A stretch of DNA of 40,725 nucleotides from an uncultured bacterium (GTDB lineage: Bacteria; Nitrospirota; Thermodesulfovibrionia; Thermodesulfovibrionales; Thermodesulfovibrionaceae), in contig CALLBR010000002.1 of assembly GCA_937998865.1 (NCBI GenBank), positions 37,501-78,225 on the forward strand. The letters run 5' to 3'. The notes beneath the pieces were generated by a model. That model had not been told where the DNA came from and searched no databases. It saw only the letters and a list, made by a program, of their open reading frames with translations. The number at the start of each line of letters is the position of its first letter. The first letter of the stretch is position 1. A program made the translations under genes and the position numbers. Shown one piece after another: positions 25,869 through 33,874 of this stretch.

Positions 25869-26597
25869 TCACAGGGTTTTAAATTTTTTCCTTACTTCTC
25901 TGATCCTTCCACAAGTAAATCTTCCCTCAGGACAGGTTCCTAGTAAACAGGAAGGTCCTGCCTCTTTAAATAGTAAAGGTGCAATTTTTTTAACCATTTT
26001 AAGCATTTCAATTGCCAAATGTCGTATTTCCCATTGAGCACGATTGCAACACCTTACTTTGAAAAAATGAAGCAATTCTCTGGCGTTCATTGTAACGATG
26101 ATCTTTGTTTCCGTAGCATTTGGCAGAACGAATCTTGCATCTTGACGGGCTAACTCTCCTTTAACTCCTTTTTCTTCCAGTTTACTTATTAACAGACAGT
26201 AATATTTATGAGCATTTTCCATGGCTTCCAGAAAAATTTTATAAATTTCAGCATCTTTTTGAAATTGCGGTGGTACAATAAAGTCAAATCCCTTTTCCTC
26301 ACTAACATAACGTTGAGATTGTTGGCTATAAGAGGCTAGTCGGTGTCTTACCAATTGATGGGAACAAGCACGGGATATGCCTTCAATGGCAAAAGTAAAA
26401 GATACATGTTCAAAAGGGCTGTGATGGCCGCTTTCTCTCAATAGATTAATTAAATGCTCTATATCTTTTTCTCCTAATTTCTCTTTTAATTCCTCTACAC
26501 CTACAGGACTATAGCATAGTTTTGCTGCTAAAGCCACTATATTTTCAGGATTTGGAGTATGTTCAAGAATAGAGACCTTTAATTTAGCCTCTTTCAT
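25869..26597 (-). CDS. thyX: Flavin-dependent thymidylate synthase
   Basis: ThyX makes dTMP from dUMP with methylene-THF, FAD and NADPH, replacing ThyA. The 242-residue protein has the ThyX motif RHRLASYSQQSQRY (R84-Y97), preceded by HHSPFEHVSFTFAI. ARFVLPNATETKI follows in the second half, with the conserved FKVRCCNRAQWEIR. A Cys-containing tail (CLLGTCPEGRFTCG) is like that of many anaerobe ThyX proteins. The start overlaps hisB by 4 bases. Together with folP it is part of the folate supply and use seen in this window. Confidence 0.96.
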   Translation of the reverse strand: MKEAKLKVSILEHTPNPENIVALAAKLCYSPVGVEELKEKLGEKDIEHLINLLRESGHHSPFEHVSFTFAIEGISRACSHQLVRHRLASYSQQSQRYVSEEKGFDFIVPPQFQKDAEIYKIFLEAMENAHKYYCLLISKLEEKGVKGELARQDARFVLPNATETKIIVTMNARELLHFFKVRCCNRAQWEIRHLAIEMLKMVKKIAPLLFKEAGPSCLLGTCPEGRFTCGRIREVRKKFKTL

Positions 26598-27169
26598 AAA
26601 ATACCTTTTGTTGAGGGTATTGTATTCCCTGTTATGGTTTTCGCCTCTTTGAGTGCTTTGGCAAAAGCCTTGAAAATTGCCTCAATTATGTGATGAAGAT
26701 CTTTACCATAAAAAACATTAATATGAAGAGTTACTCTTGCCTTTTGTGTAAAAGCTCTGAAGAATTCTTCAAAAAGATTTATATTTAAATCTTTTATAGT
26801 TCCCTCAAAAGGTACATTATAGGCAAGATATGCTCTGCCACCGAGATCTATGGAGACTTGGGCTAAGGCCTCATCCATAGGAATTGAGGCAAAACCATAT
26901 CTTCTAATTCCTTTTCTTTCACCTAATGCTTCATTTAAACACTCACCAAAGACTATTCCTAAATCTTCGGTAAGATGATGATAATCTATATGGATGTCAC
27001 CTTTTGCTTTTAAAATTAAATCAAAATTTCCGTGAAAGGAAAAAAGTTCAAACATATGGTCTAAGAAACCTACAGAGGTACTAATTTGGCTCTTTCCTGT
27101 ACCGTCCAGATTAATCTCCATTTCTATTTCTGTTTCTCTACTTTTTCTAATAGTTGATGCTTTTCTCAT
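26594..27169 (-). CDS. hisB: Imidazoleglycerol-phosphate dehydratase
   Basis: HisB dehydrates imidazoleglycerol phosphate in histidine synthesis, using two Mn ions. The 191-residue monofunctional form has all metal motifs: GFLDHMFELFSFHG (about 34-47), DYHHLTEDLGI (about 62-72), MDEALAQVSIDLGGR (about 98-112) and DLHHIIEAIFKAFAKAL (about 156-172). No phosphatase domain is fused. It overlaps hisC by 4 bases upstream and thyX by 4 bases downstream, a short his fragment separated from the other histidine genes. Confidence 0.97.
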   Translation of the reverse strand: MRKASTIRKSRETEIEMEINLDGTGKSQISTSVGFLDHMFELFSFHGNFDLILKAKGDIHIDYHHLTEDLGIVFGECLNEALGERKGIRRYGFASIPMDEALAQVSIDLGGRAYLAYNVPFEGTIKDLNINLFEEFFRAFTQKARVTLHINVFYGKDLHHIIEAIFKAFAKALKEAKTITGNTIPSTKGIL

Positions 27170-28230
27170 TTTTTCTCATCTAAAATATTTTTAAGCGCTT
27201 TAATAAATTCTTCGTTTTCTTCTTTTGTACCTACTGTAACTCTTAAAGAATTTTTTATAGTAGAGGACATATCTCGGATGAGTATGCCTGATTTTAGAAG
27301 TTTTTGATATATCTCTTTGCTTTTTGTGGATTTAAAAAGAATAAAATTAGCTTCTGATGGATACACAGTTATATTTTTGAAAGATGATAGTTTTTTTAGG
27401 AGGTTTTCTCTTTCAGTGATGACTTCTCTAATAAATTTTTTTATACGAGAGTAAAAATTTTGAAGGGCATAAGTAGCTACATACTGGCTTACAGCATCAA
27501 CATTGTAAGGAAGTTTTACTTTTTTTATTTCACTTAAAATATCTGAATTTCCAATTAAATATCCGATTCTTAAACCAGCAAGTCCAATTTTGCTTAGAGT
27601 TCTAAGTAATATGAGATTCTCAAAATCATTCAAAAGGGGGAGATATCCTTTTTCACTACAAAAGGGCCCATAGGCTTCATCAATGACAATGAGGCAGTTT
27701 TTCTCTCTTGCTAATTCTATAATTTTAAGAATTTTATGTGAGGAAAAGGTATTTCCTGTAGGATTATTGGGAGTGCTCAAAAAGATTAATTTAGGCTTTT
27801 TAGTTTTTAAAATATTAAAAAAGTCTTCTTCAACTAAGTCGAAACATTCATCCAGCTTTGACTCTAAGGTTTCTACTCCTACAGATTGGGCAATTATTCC
27901 ATACATGGAAAAGGTAGGCACAGGATACAAAACAGGTCCTCCAAAAGTAAGCATCAGATAGTAAATAAGTTCATCAGAACCATTACCGATCATTATATTC
28001 TCAAAATTGACTTTAATTCTTTTCGATATGGCTTTTCTTAAATCTTTTGCCTCTGGATCAGGATATCTGTTCAAAGGAATTGAAATTTCATCTATTATGT
28101 CTGAAATTTTAAGGGCAAAAGGTGATTCATTAGCATCAAGTTTAATTCTACAGGGAATTTCCTTTGCCACATAGGGTTTGAGTTTTTTTACATTCTGTCT
28201 TACAATTGCTTTTATATTAAGCTCTCTCAT
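27166..28230 (-). CDS. hisC: Histidinol-phosphate aminotransferase
   Basis: HisC is a PLP-dependent fold-I aminotransferase that converts imidazole-acetol phosphate to histidinol phosphate. Visible landmarks are KLDANESPF, RYPDPEAKDLR, GNGSDELI, STPNNPTGN, VIDEAYG, the PLP lysine in LRTLSKIGLAGLRIGY, and a C-terminal LRVTVGT. Two start codons compete: ATG at 28236 (MFMREL) and ATG at 28230 (MREL). I prefer 28230, because a TTGACA/TATCAT promoter ends 8 bases before it, which makes it the first codon of the message, while the 28236 ATG lies upstream of the expected transcription start. The product is then 354 residues. It leads the hisC-hisB-thyX-cysK run and is divergent from the phosphatase gene at 28299. 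Confidence 0.95.
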   Translation of the reverse strand: MRELNIKAIVRQNVKKLKPYVAKEIPCRIKLDANESPFALKISDIIDEISIPLNRYPDPEAKDLRKAISKRIKVNFENIMIGNGSDELIYYLMLTFGGPVLYPVPTFSMYGIIAQSVGVETLESKLDECFDLVEEDFFNILKTKKPKLIFLSTPNNPTGNTFSSHKILKIIELAREKNCLIVIDEAYGPFCSEKGYLPLLNDFENLILLRTLSKIGLAGLRIGYLIGNSDILSEIKKVKLPYNVDAVSQYVATYALQNFYSRIKKFIREVITERENLLKKLSSFKNITVYPSEANFILFKSTKSKEIYQKLLKSGILIRDMSSTIKNSLRVTVGTKEENEEFIKALKNILDEKK

Positions 28231-28238
28231 AAACATTT

Positions 28239-28267
28239 ATGATAAACACTCTTGAAAAGATTGTCAA
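28239..28267 (-). promoter_or_regulatory. hisC promoter, predicted leaderless
   Basis: A perfect TTGACA (minus strand 28267-28262), a 17-base spacer and TATCAT (28244-28239) are followed by 8 bases and the ATG at 28230. This is the best -35 box in the window. It shares five bases with the -35 box of the divergent gene. Confidence 0.62.
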
Positions 28268-28290
28268 CTTCTGTATTTTCAGGATATAAT
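28261..28290 (+). promoter_or_regulatory. Promoter of the inositol-phosphatase-family gene, predicted leaderless
   Basis: TTGTCA (28261-28266), an 18-base spacer and consensus TATAAT (28285-28290) are followed by 8 bases and the ATG at 28299. The -35 box overlaps the hisC -35 box on the other strand (28262-28267), so RNA polymerase should bind only one of the two at a time. Confidence 0.62.
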
Positions 28291-28298
28291 AAAGCCTC

Positions 28299-29087
28299 AT
28301 GGATATAGAGTTTTTAAAGAGCATTGGCAAGAAAATTTATAAAGAAATTTTATCTTCCAAGCCTCAATTTAACATTAATGCTCTTGGAAGAGGAGCCTCT
28401 GGTGATATTACCTATCCTATTGACAAAATAGCAGAGGATATTATAATTGAGAGCTTTGAAAAGGCTGGATTTAATTTTAATGTAATTTCAGAAGAAAGAG
28501 GGAGCAAAATTGTTAAAAATGCTGAAGTTTCTCTCATAATTGATCCTATTGACGGAAGTAAAAACGCTATTTCAGGAATCCCCTTTTTCTCCTCTTCTAT
28601 TGCTATAGCAGAGGGAGATACTCTAAAAAGTTTAACCTTCGGATATATAATTAATTTAATAAACGGCGATGAATTTTATGCTCAGAGGGGTAAAGGATCA
28701 TTTTTTAATGGACAAAAGATAAAACTCAATTCTAACAACAAATCTTTAATAATTGCTTTTGAAGCTTCCAGTGCCTATTCTGCAATAAAGGAAATTCTCC
28801 CTCTCTTTGAGATTGCTAACAGAATAAGATGTTTTGGAAGTACAGCTTTAGATCTTGCTTATCTTTCTTTAGGCGCCATAAGCATATTTGTTGTTCCTAA
28901 CCCTTCTAGAATATTCGATTTTTCAGCAGGTCTTTTAATTGCCGAGGAAACAGGAGCTCAAGTAAAGAACTTAAGGGGAGAAAACCTTGATGATCTTCCT
29001 ATTGATTTCAAGACAAAATCCACACTTCTTGTCTGTAAAAATGAAGAACTTATGGCTTTAGCTTTAGAATTATTAAATAAGAAATGA
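28299..29087 (+). CDS. Inositol-monophosphatase-family phosphatase
   Basis: This 262-residue Mg/Li-dependent phosphatase fold includes inositol monophosphatase, archaeal-type fructose-1,6-bisphosphatase and CysQ. It has the metal motifs SEERG (about 66-70) and IIDPIDGSKNAISGIP (about 80-95, DPIDGS in place of the usual DPIDGT), then FGSTALDLAYLSLG and the late RIFDFSAGLLIAEETGA (FDxSAG for WDxAAG). Which sugar or inositol phosphate it cuts cannot be fixed by eye. Given the short length and the DPIDGS/FDFSAG variants, an archaeal-type FBPase/IMPase is plausible. It overlaps the downstream metal exporter gene by 4 bases. Confidence 0.88.
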   Translation: MDIEFLKSIGKKIYKEILSSKPQFNINALGRGASGDITYPIDKIAEDIIIESFEKAGFNFNVISEERGSKIVKNAEVSLIIDPIDGSKNAISGIPFFSSSIAIAEGDTLKSLTFGYIINLINGDEFYAQRGKGSFFNGQKIKLNSNNKSLIIAFEASSAYSAIKEILPLFEIANRIRCFGSTALDLAYLSLGAISIFVVPNPSRIFDFSAGLLIAEETGAQVKNLRGENLDDLPIDFKTKSTLLVCKNEELMALALELLNKK

Positions 29088-29983
29088 AATCTTCTGCCAC
29101 AAAAAGACTTTCCATAACTTTATTTATTACTTTCTTAATATTTGCAGCTGAAGTCATTGGAGGTTTAATAAGTAATTCTCTTGCTTTACTAAGTGATGCA
29201 GGACATGTTTTCACAGATTCATTAGCTCTTATTTTAAGCCTTATTGCTTCAATTTTAGTAAAAAAACCTTCAGGCAAAAAAGCAACCTATGGATATCAAA
29301 AAATTGGCATTCTTGTGGCAATTATAAATGGTATTAGTTTGATAGTTATTGCTTTACTAATTCTTCTGGAGGGATACAGAAGGTTGATTTTACCTCCACA
29401 GATAAATGCTGATTTAATGCTATCTATAGCTTTTTTCGGTTTCTTAGGGAATCTTCTTATGGCAATAATTCTTGGCCATAAACATGAAGATTTAAACATC
29501 AGAAGTGCGTGGCTTCATGTTATGGGAGATACTCTTTCTTCTGCTGGAGTTATAGGGGCTGCATTAGTTATTAAGTATAGTGGCTGGGTTTTAGTTGATC
29601 CTATAATTAGTTGGTGCGTTGGGATAATAATAATTTATGGAGGAGTAAGAGTATTAAAAGAGGCTTTCATAATTTTTCTTGATTTTGTTCCGAGAGGATT
29701 TGATGTGAATGAAATAGCAGAAAAAATAATGAAAATAGAAGATATACATGATATTCATGATATTCATGTTTGGTCTATTGGTTACGGTATTCCCGCTTTT
29801 TCAGCTCATGTTGTGGTAGACAATGTTTTACTTTCTGAGGCAGACGAAATAAGAAAAAAAATTGAAAACATACTTAAGGAATTAGGAATTAGACACAGCG
29901 TTATTCAAATAGAAAGTTTTAAATGTGAAAAAAACAGTTTTTATTGCCAGTTAAAGAGAGATTCAAGCCATGAGCATCACTAA
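29084..29983 (+). CDS. Cation diffusion facilitator (CDF) zinc/metal exporter
   Basis: CDF proteins export Zn, Co, Cd, Fe or Mn in exchange for protons. In this 299-residue protein six membrane helices can be traced in about residues 10-200. The transport-site pairs are SDAGHVFTDSLAL in TM2 (HxxxD) and LHVMGDTLSSAG in TM5 (HxxxD), a His/Asp arrangement typical of the zinc/cadmium-type members. A cytoplasmic ferredoxin-like domain follows (about 205-290), with the metal-site repeat DIHDIHDIHVWSIG. A short His-rich end (SSHEHH) is present. It is coupled to the phosphatase gene by an ATGA overlap. The stop region overlaps the convergent Cys-rich gene by 4 bases. Confidence 0.95.
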   Translation: MKSSATKRLSITLFITFLIFAAEVIGGLISNSLALLSDAGHVFTDSLALILSLIASILVKKPSGKKATYGYQKIGILVAIINGISLIVIALLILLEGYRRLILPPQINADLMLSIAFFGFLGNLLMAIILGHKHEDLNIRSAWLHVMGDTLSSAGVIGAALVIKYSGWVLVDPIISWCVGIIIIYGGVRVLKEAFIIFLDFVPRGFDVNEIAEKIMKIEDIHDIHDIHVWSIGYGIPAFSAHVVVDNVLLSEADEIRKKIENILKELGIRHSVIQIESFKCEKNSFYCQLKRDSSHEHH

Positions 29984-30453
29984 ATTTTTTTAAGGATTTC
30001 TTCAATTTTAAATTGAAGATTTAATTGGAGTCCCTCAAATTCTCTAAGATTTTTTAGTCCAAGAGGGGATAATTGGCTTTTGATCTTTTCACATATGAAA
30101 TTTATACAAAATACATCTCTTGCCAAAAGGCTACATCCTTTTTCTGTTAAGAAAAAACACATTTCAATATTTTTTTCTTTTCTTGGGAAGGAGATCCCCA
30201 AAAGAAGATTAATAGTTAAGAGTTCTACAGAGTATTTGTTTTCTATTTCACTACCACAGCATGGTTTGCTCTCCATGGCACATTGAGCACATATATTAGT
30301 CATGCCTGTTTTTAATCTCTCTTTTTGCACATCATTTATAACTTTCTTAAGTTCCTCTAAAAGTTGAAATATTTCAGAAAAATACTCACTTTTCTGAAAA
30401 ATTTTCTCCTTTTTTTCCTTTGCCAAATGAATCTTTCTATAAATAGGAAGCAT
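29980..30453 (-). CDS. Cys-rich YkgJ-like putative metal/Fe-S-binding protein
   Basis: This 157-residue protein has two long charged helices flanking a Cys-rich core: CAQCAMESKPCCG, then CFFLTEKGCSLLARDVFC and FIC. The spacing CxxC...CC...C...GCxLL...C...C is that of the YkgJ-type family of presumed zinc- or iron-chelating proteins, eight Cys in all. I cannot say whether it binds Zn or a cluster, and the family has no firm function. It converges on the CDF exporter gene (4-base tail overlap). It starts 22 bases from the divergent TPR gene, so the two share a very short upstream region. Confidence 0.7.
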   Translation of the reverse strand: MLPIYRKIHLAKEKKEKIFQKSEYFSEIFQLLEELKKVINDVQKERLKTGMTNICAQCAMESKPCCGSEIENKYSVELLTINLLLGISFPRKEKNIEMCFFLTEKGCSLLARDVFCINFICEKIKSQLSPLGLKNLREFEGLQLNLQFKIEEILKKI

Positions 30454-30475
30454 TTATTATGATAAACTATCTCTA

Positions 30476-31354
30476 ATGAAACATGCATTCACTATATGCC
30501 TTTTAGGTATTTGTCTGGTGCTTTTATCAGCAGATATTACGTACGCTGAAGAATATTTCTATCTTTTTTTAATGGAGGAGGGTAACCCTATCTATGGTTA
30601 TAGAGTCCTTGAGACTTCTAATGAAAATGTCTTTTTGGGGAAAGTGGACGCAATAAAAAAATGGATCATTTTGTCAAAATCAATGTTATACATTAGTAAG
30701 AATCAATATTTATTTCCTGTAAAAGATTCACAAATTCTTGATAGAGCACATGGGATAGTTCTATTTTTAATTGATCTTTCACAAAAAAGGGAACGAAATT
30801 TCAGCTTAGATAAGGTAATTATTGATCAAGATATTAAGAAAATAATTAACAACAAGCAACGATTTTTATCCAAGATTGAAGAAATTTTTCCCTCCTCATT
30901 ACAAGAGAGAACCAGTACTTCCTCAAAGGCAGAAGATATCAATTTATTAGCCTTGGCTAAGAATTATGAATTAACAGGACAAATACAAAAAGCCATTGAC
31001 ATTTATGAAGAACTATTGAACAAGGAACCCTTCTCTTTAGAAATGTCATCTAAAATAGCCTCCCTTTATTATCAATCTGGAAAATTTAATAAAGCTAGAG
31101 AATATTTACAACGACTTCCAAAAAATGAGGATAATATAAAAAAGATTATTGGCATCTTAATAATTGAGAAAAAATTGGAGGATGCTTTGCATATGCTTAA
31201 TAAGGAGGATTTACAAGATAAAAAATATTTACACTATACGAAGGGTATAATCTTTTATTTAATGAATAGAAGAGATGAGGCTTACAGAGAAACAATAGAG
31301 TTAAAAAAAATTGATTCAAAATTAGCAGAGTCCTTAGGAGATTTATTAAGATAG
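30476..31354 (+). CDS. Secreted TPR protein of unknown function
   Basis: This 292-residue protein is not recognised as a named family. The N-terminus has a clear signal peptide (FTICLLGICLVLLSA, cleavage probably near TYA-EE). The first half is beta-strand-rich (YLFLMEEGNPIYGYRVLE) without known motifs. From about residue 155 it shows TPR-like helices such as LLALAKNYELTGQIQKAIDIY and ASLYYQSGKFNKAREYL. It probably sits in the periplasm as a scaffold or assembly factor. It stands alone on this strand. A decayed helicase gene follows on the other strand. Its start has no evident Shine-Dalgarno. Confidence 0.75.
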   Translation: MKHAFTICLLGICLVLLSADITYAEEYFYLFLMEEGNPIYGYRVLETSNENVFLGKVDAIKKWIILSKSMLYISKNQYLFPVKDSQILDRAHGIVLFLIDLSQKRERNFSLDKVIIDQDIKKIINNKQRFLSKIEEIFPSSLQERTSTSSKAEDINLLALAKNYELTGQIQKAIDIYEELLNKEPFSLEMSSKIASLYYQSGKFNKAREYLQRLPKNEDNIKKIIGILIIEKKLEDALHMLNKEDLQDKKYLHYTKGIIFYLMNRRDEAYRETIELKKIDSKLAESLGDLLR

Positions 31355-31356
31355 TT

Positions 31357-32211
31357 TTAATCTCTTGTATACATTTCAATTATTTTTTCTATATTAAAAT
31401 TTCTCTCCTGTTCCCTTAAAGTGCAAAAAGCCTTTAAGTCTAAAAAAAGTTTTATTTGCATATTCCATTTCTCCCAGTGAAATAGGATAGACTATTCTTT
31501 GGTGAGTATCTTTTTCTTCTTGAGGAATCGTTATTAAGAAGCATAACTTGAGCATTTTTTTAAGATAAGTTCTACTTATGTAGGAAGGTCATTTTCTATG
31601 AATTGTCCTTCAAGAAAACCATGATAGCTAAATTCTTTATCCTTTATTTTTGAAAGTTTTGCTCTATTGACTTTTATCTGCCATTTTATTTGTGGTTTTA
31701 AGATAAATATATCCCCTTCATTCATTAATTTGGCTATCCTTCTTTACTCTTTGATTTAAAATTTCTGAATGTTTTTCAACTATAGCACCCTTTCTTATTG
31801 CATTAAGAATTTCAATAAAGAGAGCATCACTTTAACAATAAACTTTGTCAAATTCTATAAAATGGAATTCACTTTTTTTTAAAAAACTTGAGCATTAAAA
31901 AATAAGGAGTTTTATAAAATTCTCTTAAACTCTCCTTTTCTTTGGGAGTAATTACAGGAGGAAGCTTGTAAAGGTCTCCAATAAAGATCATTTTTATACC
32001 ACCAAAAGGTTTTTATTTGTTATTAAAGTATAATCTAAGAAACTTATCAACACAATCAAGTAAATCTGACCTTAAAATGGAAACCTCATCTATCAGAATA
32101 GATTTACCGGTACTTGCTTTTCAAGTAATGAATACCTTTTTTTGTGTTTTCCCAAATATAGTAAGCTTTTTTAAAATTATAGTTAATCTCTATGTTGTCA
32201 AAATTATTCAT
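31357..32211 (-). pseudogene. Decayed Pif1/RecD-like helicase gene
   Basis: Translating the minus strand in all frames recovers ordered pieces of a Pif1-family AAA helicase. It begins with ATG at 32211, whose ATG overlaps the L,D-transpeptidase TGA, and an N-terminal piece NFKKAYYIWENTKKGIHYL. Walker A remnant ASTGKS follows, joined directly to ILIDEVSILRSDLLD (Walker B), so roughly 60-80 codons between them are lost. Next come KPFGGIKMIFIGDLYKLPPV, FHFIEFDKVY-C-stop-SDALFIEILNAI, KTTNKMAD, VNRAKLSKIKDKEFSY, a late AQVMLLNNDSSRR and the C-terminal NFNIEKIIEMYTRD. At least four frameshifts, several in-frame stops and two deletions separate the pieces. The family's RQ pair reads C-stop, as two C-to-T changes would give. 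This fills the 31355-32207 gap; a plus-strand open frame at 32017-32316 is spurious. Confidence 0.85.
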
Positions 32212-32702
32212 GGAAGAATCTCAATGGGAGTGCCCTTAGGAACTAATTCCCAAATTTCATCAATTTCTTCATTAGTTACAGCAATGCAGCCTTCAGTCCA
32301 ATCTTCAATTATGTGATATTTCCCTAAAAATTCAACTTTTTTTGAGAGGCCATGTATCATAATATCACCACCAGGATTTACTCCTCCTTTTTGTGCTTGC
32401 TCTAAGTCTTTTTCATTAGGGTATGATATTTTTAGAGATTTATAAAATCGACTGTTTGGATTTTTATCAACAATATAATATGTTCCCTCCGGAGTTTTAC
32501 CGTCACCTTGAATACTTTTTTTCCCAATTGGATTTTTACCTAAGGCTATTTTATAGGCTCTAATTATTTTACCTTCTTGCAAAAGAAGCATTATTCTTTT
32601 TGATTTCATGACAATTATGTAATCACTGAATTCCTTAGAGATTGAAAAATTAGGAAAGGTTAATGTGAAAATTAAGCTAAAAAGAAGAGTCTTTAAGAGC
32701 AT
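32208..32702 (-). CDS. L,D-transpeptidase (YkuD domain), secreted
   Basis: This enzyme cross-links peptidoglycan (3-3 links) or attaches proteins to it, using a catalytic Cys. The YkuD domain shows IMIHGLS (catalytic His region) and the late WTEGCIAV with the nucleophilic Cys, about 22 residues apart as usual. The conserved GKTPEGTYYI lies upstream. A signal peptide (LLKTLLFSLIFTLTFP) starts the protein. I use the ATG at 32702 (164 aa). A GTG at 32714 would add four residues (MLAK), and neither has a good ribosome site. The start overlaps the phosphorylase gene by 26 bases. The stop overlaps the ATG of the decayed helicase gene, so all three once formed one transcript. Confidence 0.92.
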   Translation of the reverse strand: MLLKTLLFSLIFTLTFPNFSISKEFSDYIIVMKSKRIMLLLQEGKIIRAYKIALGKNPIGKKSIQGDGKTPEGTYYIVDKNPNSRFYKSLKISYPNEKDLEQAQKGGVNPGGDIMIHGLSKKVEFLGKYHIIEDWTEGCIAVTNEEIDEIWELVPKGTPIEILP

Positions 32703-33456
32703 CTTTGCAAGCACAATCTCGTTGTTTAGGAAGATTTTTTATTGTTGTTTTTATCAATTTATCTACTTTTTCTAAAGATTCTTTCATTTTTTCCGTAATT
32801 TCCTTTACTGTTAGGGGAGAAGAGGAAATTCCAGCGGCATAGTTTACCACAACGCAAAGAGCAGCATAACATTGGGCTACTTCTCTTGCTAAGGATGCTT
32901 CTGGCATCAAAGTCATTCCAATCACCTGTGCTCCTATGTTTTGATAAAACTTGATTTCAGCTGCTGTTTCAAGTCTTGGACCGTTTATACATATATAGGT
33001 TCCCTTTTCAAATATTTCTATTCCAAGATTTTTTGCTCCTAAACAAAGATGGGAACGTAATTCTGGACAAAAAGGATAAGTAAAATCTATGTGTACTACC
33101 TGAGGTCCCTCATAAAATGTATTTTCCCTCATACCTTGAGTAAAATCGATTATTTGATCAGGTATAACAATGCTTCCTGGAGGAATATTTTCTTGTAGTG
33201 AACCTACTGCAAAAATTCCAATGATTCTATCAGTGGATAATTCCTTAAAGCCCCAAATATTTGCTCTGTAATTAACTTTATGAGGTGGAATACTGTGATT
33301 TTCACCATGTCTCCTAAGGAATAAGACTTCTACTTCATCAAAGATTTCTATTTCATAGGGGGATGAGGGCAACCCATAAGGAGTTTCAATCTTTATTGAC
33401 CCTTTTTTTATTTTAGATTCACTTAATCCGCTTCCACCAATTATTCCGACTCTCAT
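32677..33456 (-). CDS. MTAP-family phosphorylase, predicted 5'-methylthioinosine type
   Basis: This 259-residue protein is of the trimeric purine nucleoside/MTA phosphorylase family. Landmarks are GIIGGSGL (4-11), RRHGENHSIPPHKVNYRAN (about 48-66, phosphate and ribose site), ING-PRLET and MTLMPEASLAREV. Substrate choice rests on the base-contact loop. True MTA phosphorylases have an Asp-Tyr-Asp that binds adenine. Here it reads NYAAG (N205, A207), like methylthioinosine and other 6-oxopurine phosphorylases. I infer it cleaves methylthioinosine made by MtaD, encoded 4 kb away. The C-terminal KQRDCACKD tail is unusual. The first gene of its unit, it has a possible TATAAT at 33499-33494, 37 bases upstream of the ATG, with a poor -35. 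Confidence 0.9.
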   Translation of the reverse strand: MRVGIIGGSGLSESKIKKGSIKIETPYGLPSSPYEIEIFDEVEVLFLRRHGENHSIPPHKVNYRANIWGFKELSTDRIIGIFAVGSLQENIPPGSIVIPDQIIDFTQGMRENTFYEGPQVVHIDFTYPFCPELRSHLCLGAKNLGIEIFEKGTYICINGPRLETAAEIKFYQNIGAQVIGMTLMPEASLAREVAQCYAALCVVVNYAAGISSSPLTVKEITEKMKESLEKVDKLIKTTIKNLPKQRDCACKDALKDSSF

Positions 33457-33836
33457 AACAGGGAAATTTATTTTTATGGTTTATTTAGTGATTATTATAA
33501 CATCTTCAAAGGTAGATTGAAAATGAAATTGTGAAGGTTGGTTAAATATTGAAATGGCAAACATAATTACTATTTTAAAGGGCATATATTTGATAGTCTT
33601 CTTCTTTAAGACAAGCTCCTATTAGTGAGGGGACTATGAAGATAAGAGACATTATAAAAAGGTTGAGATTGATCATTTGCAAAAGCTACTGGCAATGATA
33701 CTCTTTTTCTGTCATAGCGAGCCTGCCATGAGGCAGGCATTGAAATTTTATGATGCTATTTTTTTTGAAAATAAATAAAAGTAGCTTGATTCTTATCTTT
33801 TCTATCTTATAAAGGGATTAAGACACATAAATAAGC
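33457..33836. other. Intergenic stretch without a gene
   Basis: This 380-base divergent gap contains the possible phosphorylase promoter at its left end, a perfect palindrome at 33721-33738 and AT-rich sequence. I found no coding frame with family resemblance, no tRNA-like fold and no riboswitch consensus that I recognise. GTCATAGCGA just before the palindrome resembles the start of interspersed palindromic elements known from several bacterial genomes. Confidence 0.6.
33721..33738. repeat. Perfect 7-bp palindrome, probable interspersed REP-like element
   Basis: GCCTGCC (33721-33727) and GGCAGGC (33732-33738) flank a four-base ATGA loop. This is a markedly GC-rich patch in an AT-rich gap. 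It is preceded by GTCATAGCGA and followed by ATTG, like known REP-type palindromic elements. T-rich sequence starts only about 20 bases later, so it is a poor terminator. A weaker relative is at 17276-17292. Confidence 0.55.
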
Positions 33837-33867
33837 TTGAAAAATTATTGAAAAGTATTATTATACT
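33837..33867 (+). promoter_or_regulatory. Predicted leaderless promoter of the radical-SAM operon
   Basis: TTGAAA (33837-33842) is followed by overlapping -10 candidates: TATTAT (33859-33864, 16-base spacer) and TATACT (33862-33867, 19-base spacer). The latter lies 7 bases before the ATG at 33875. No Shine-Dalgarno is present. Confidence 0.45.
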
Positions 33868-33874
33868 AAATTTA

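Noticed and set aside
27166-28236. Start of hisC at the ATG at 28236
   Set aside because: That ATG lies between the -10 box and the expected transcription start, so the codon would not be in the message from the predicted promoter; 28230 is preferred.
32017-32316. Plus-strand open frame of 99 codons
   Set aside because: It lies across the decayed helicase gene and the end of the L,D-transpeptidase gene, both on the minus strand with recognisable motifs; its product has none.
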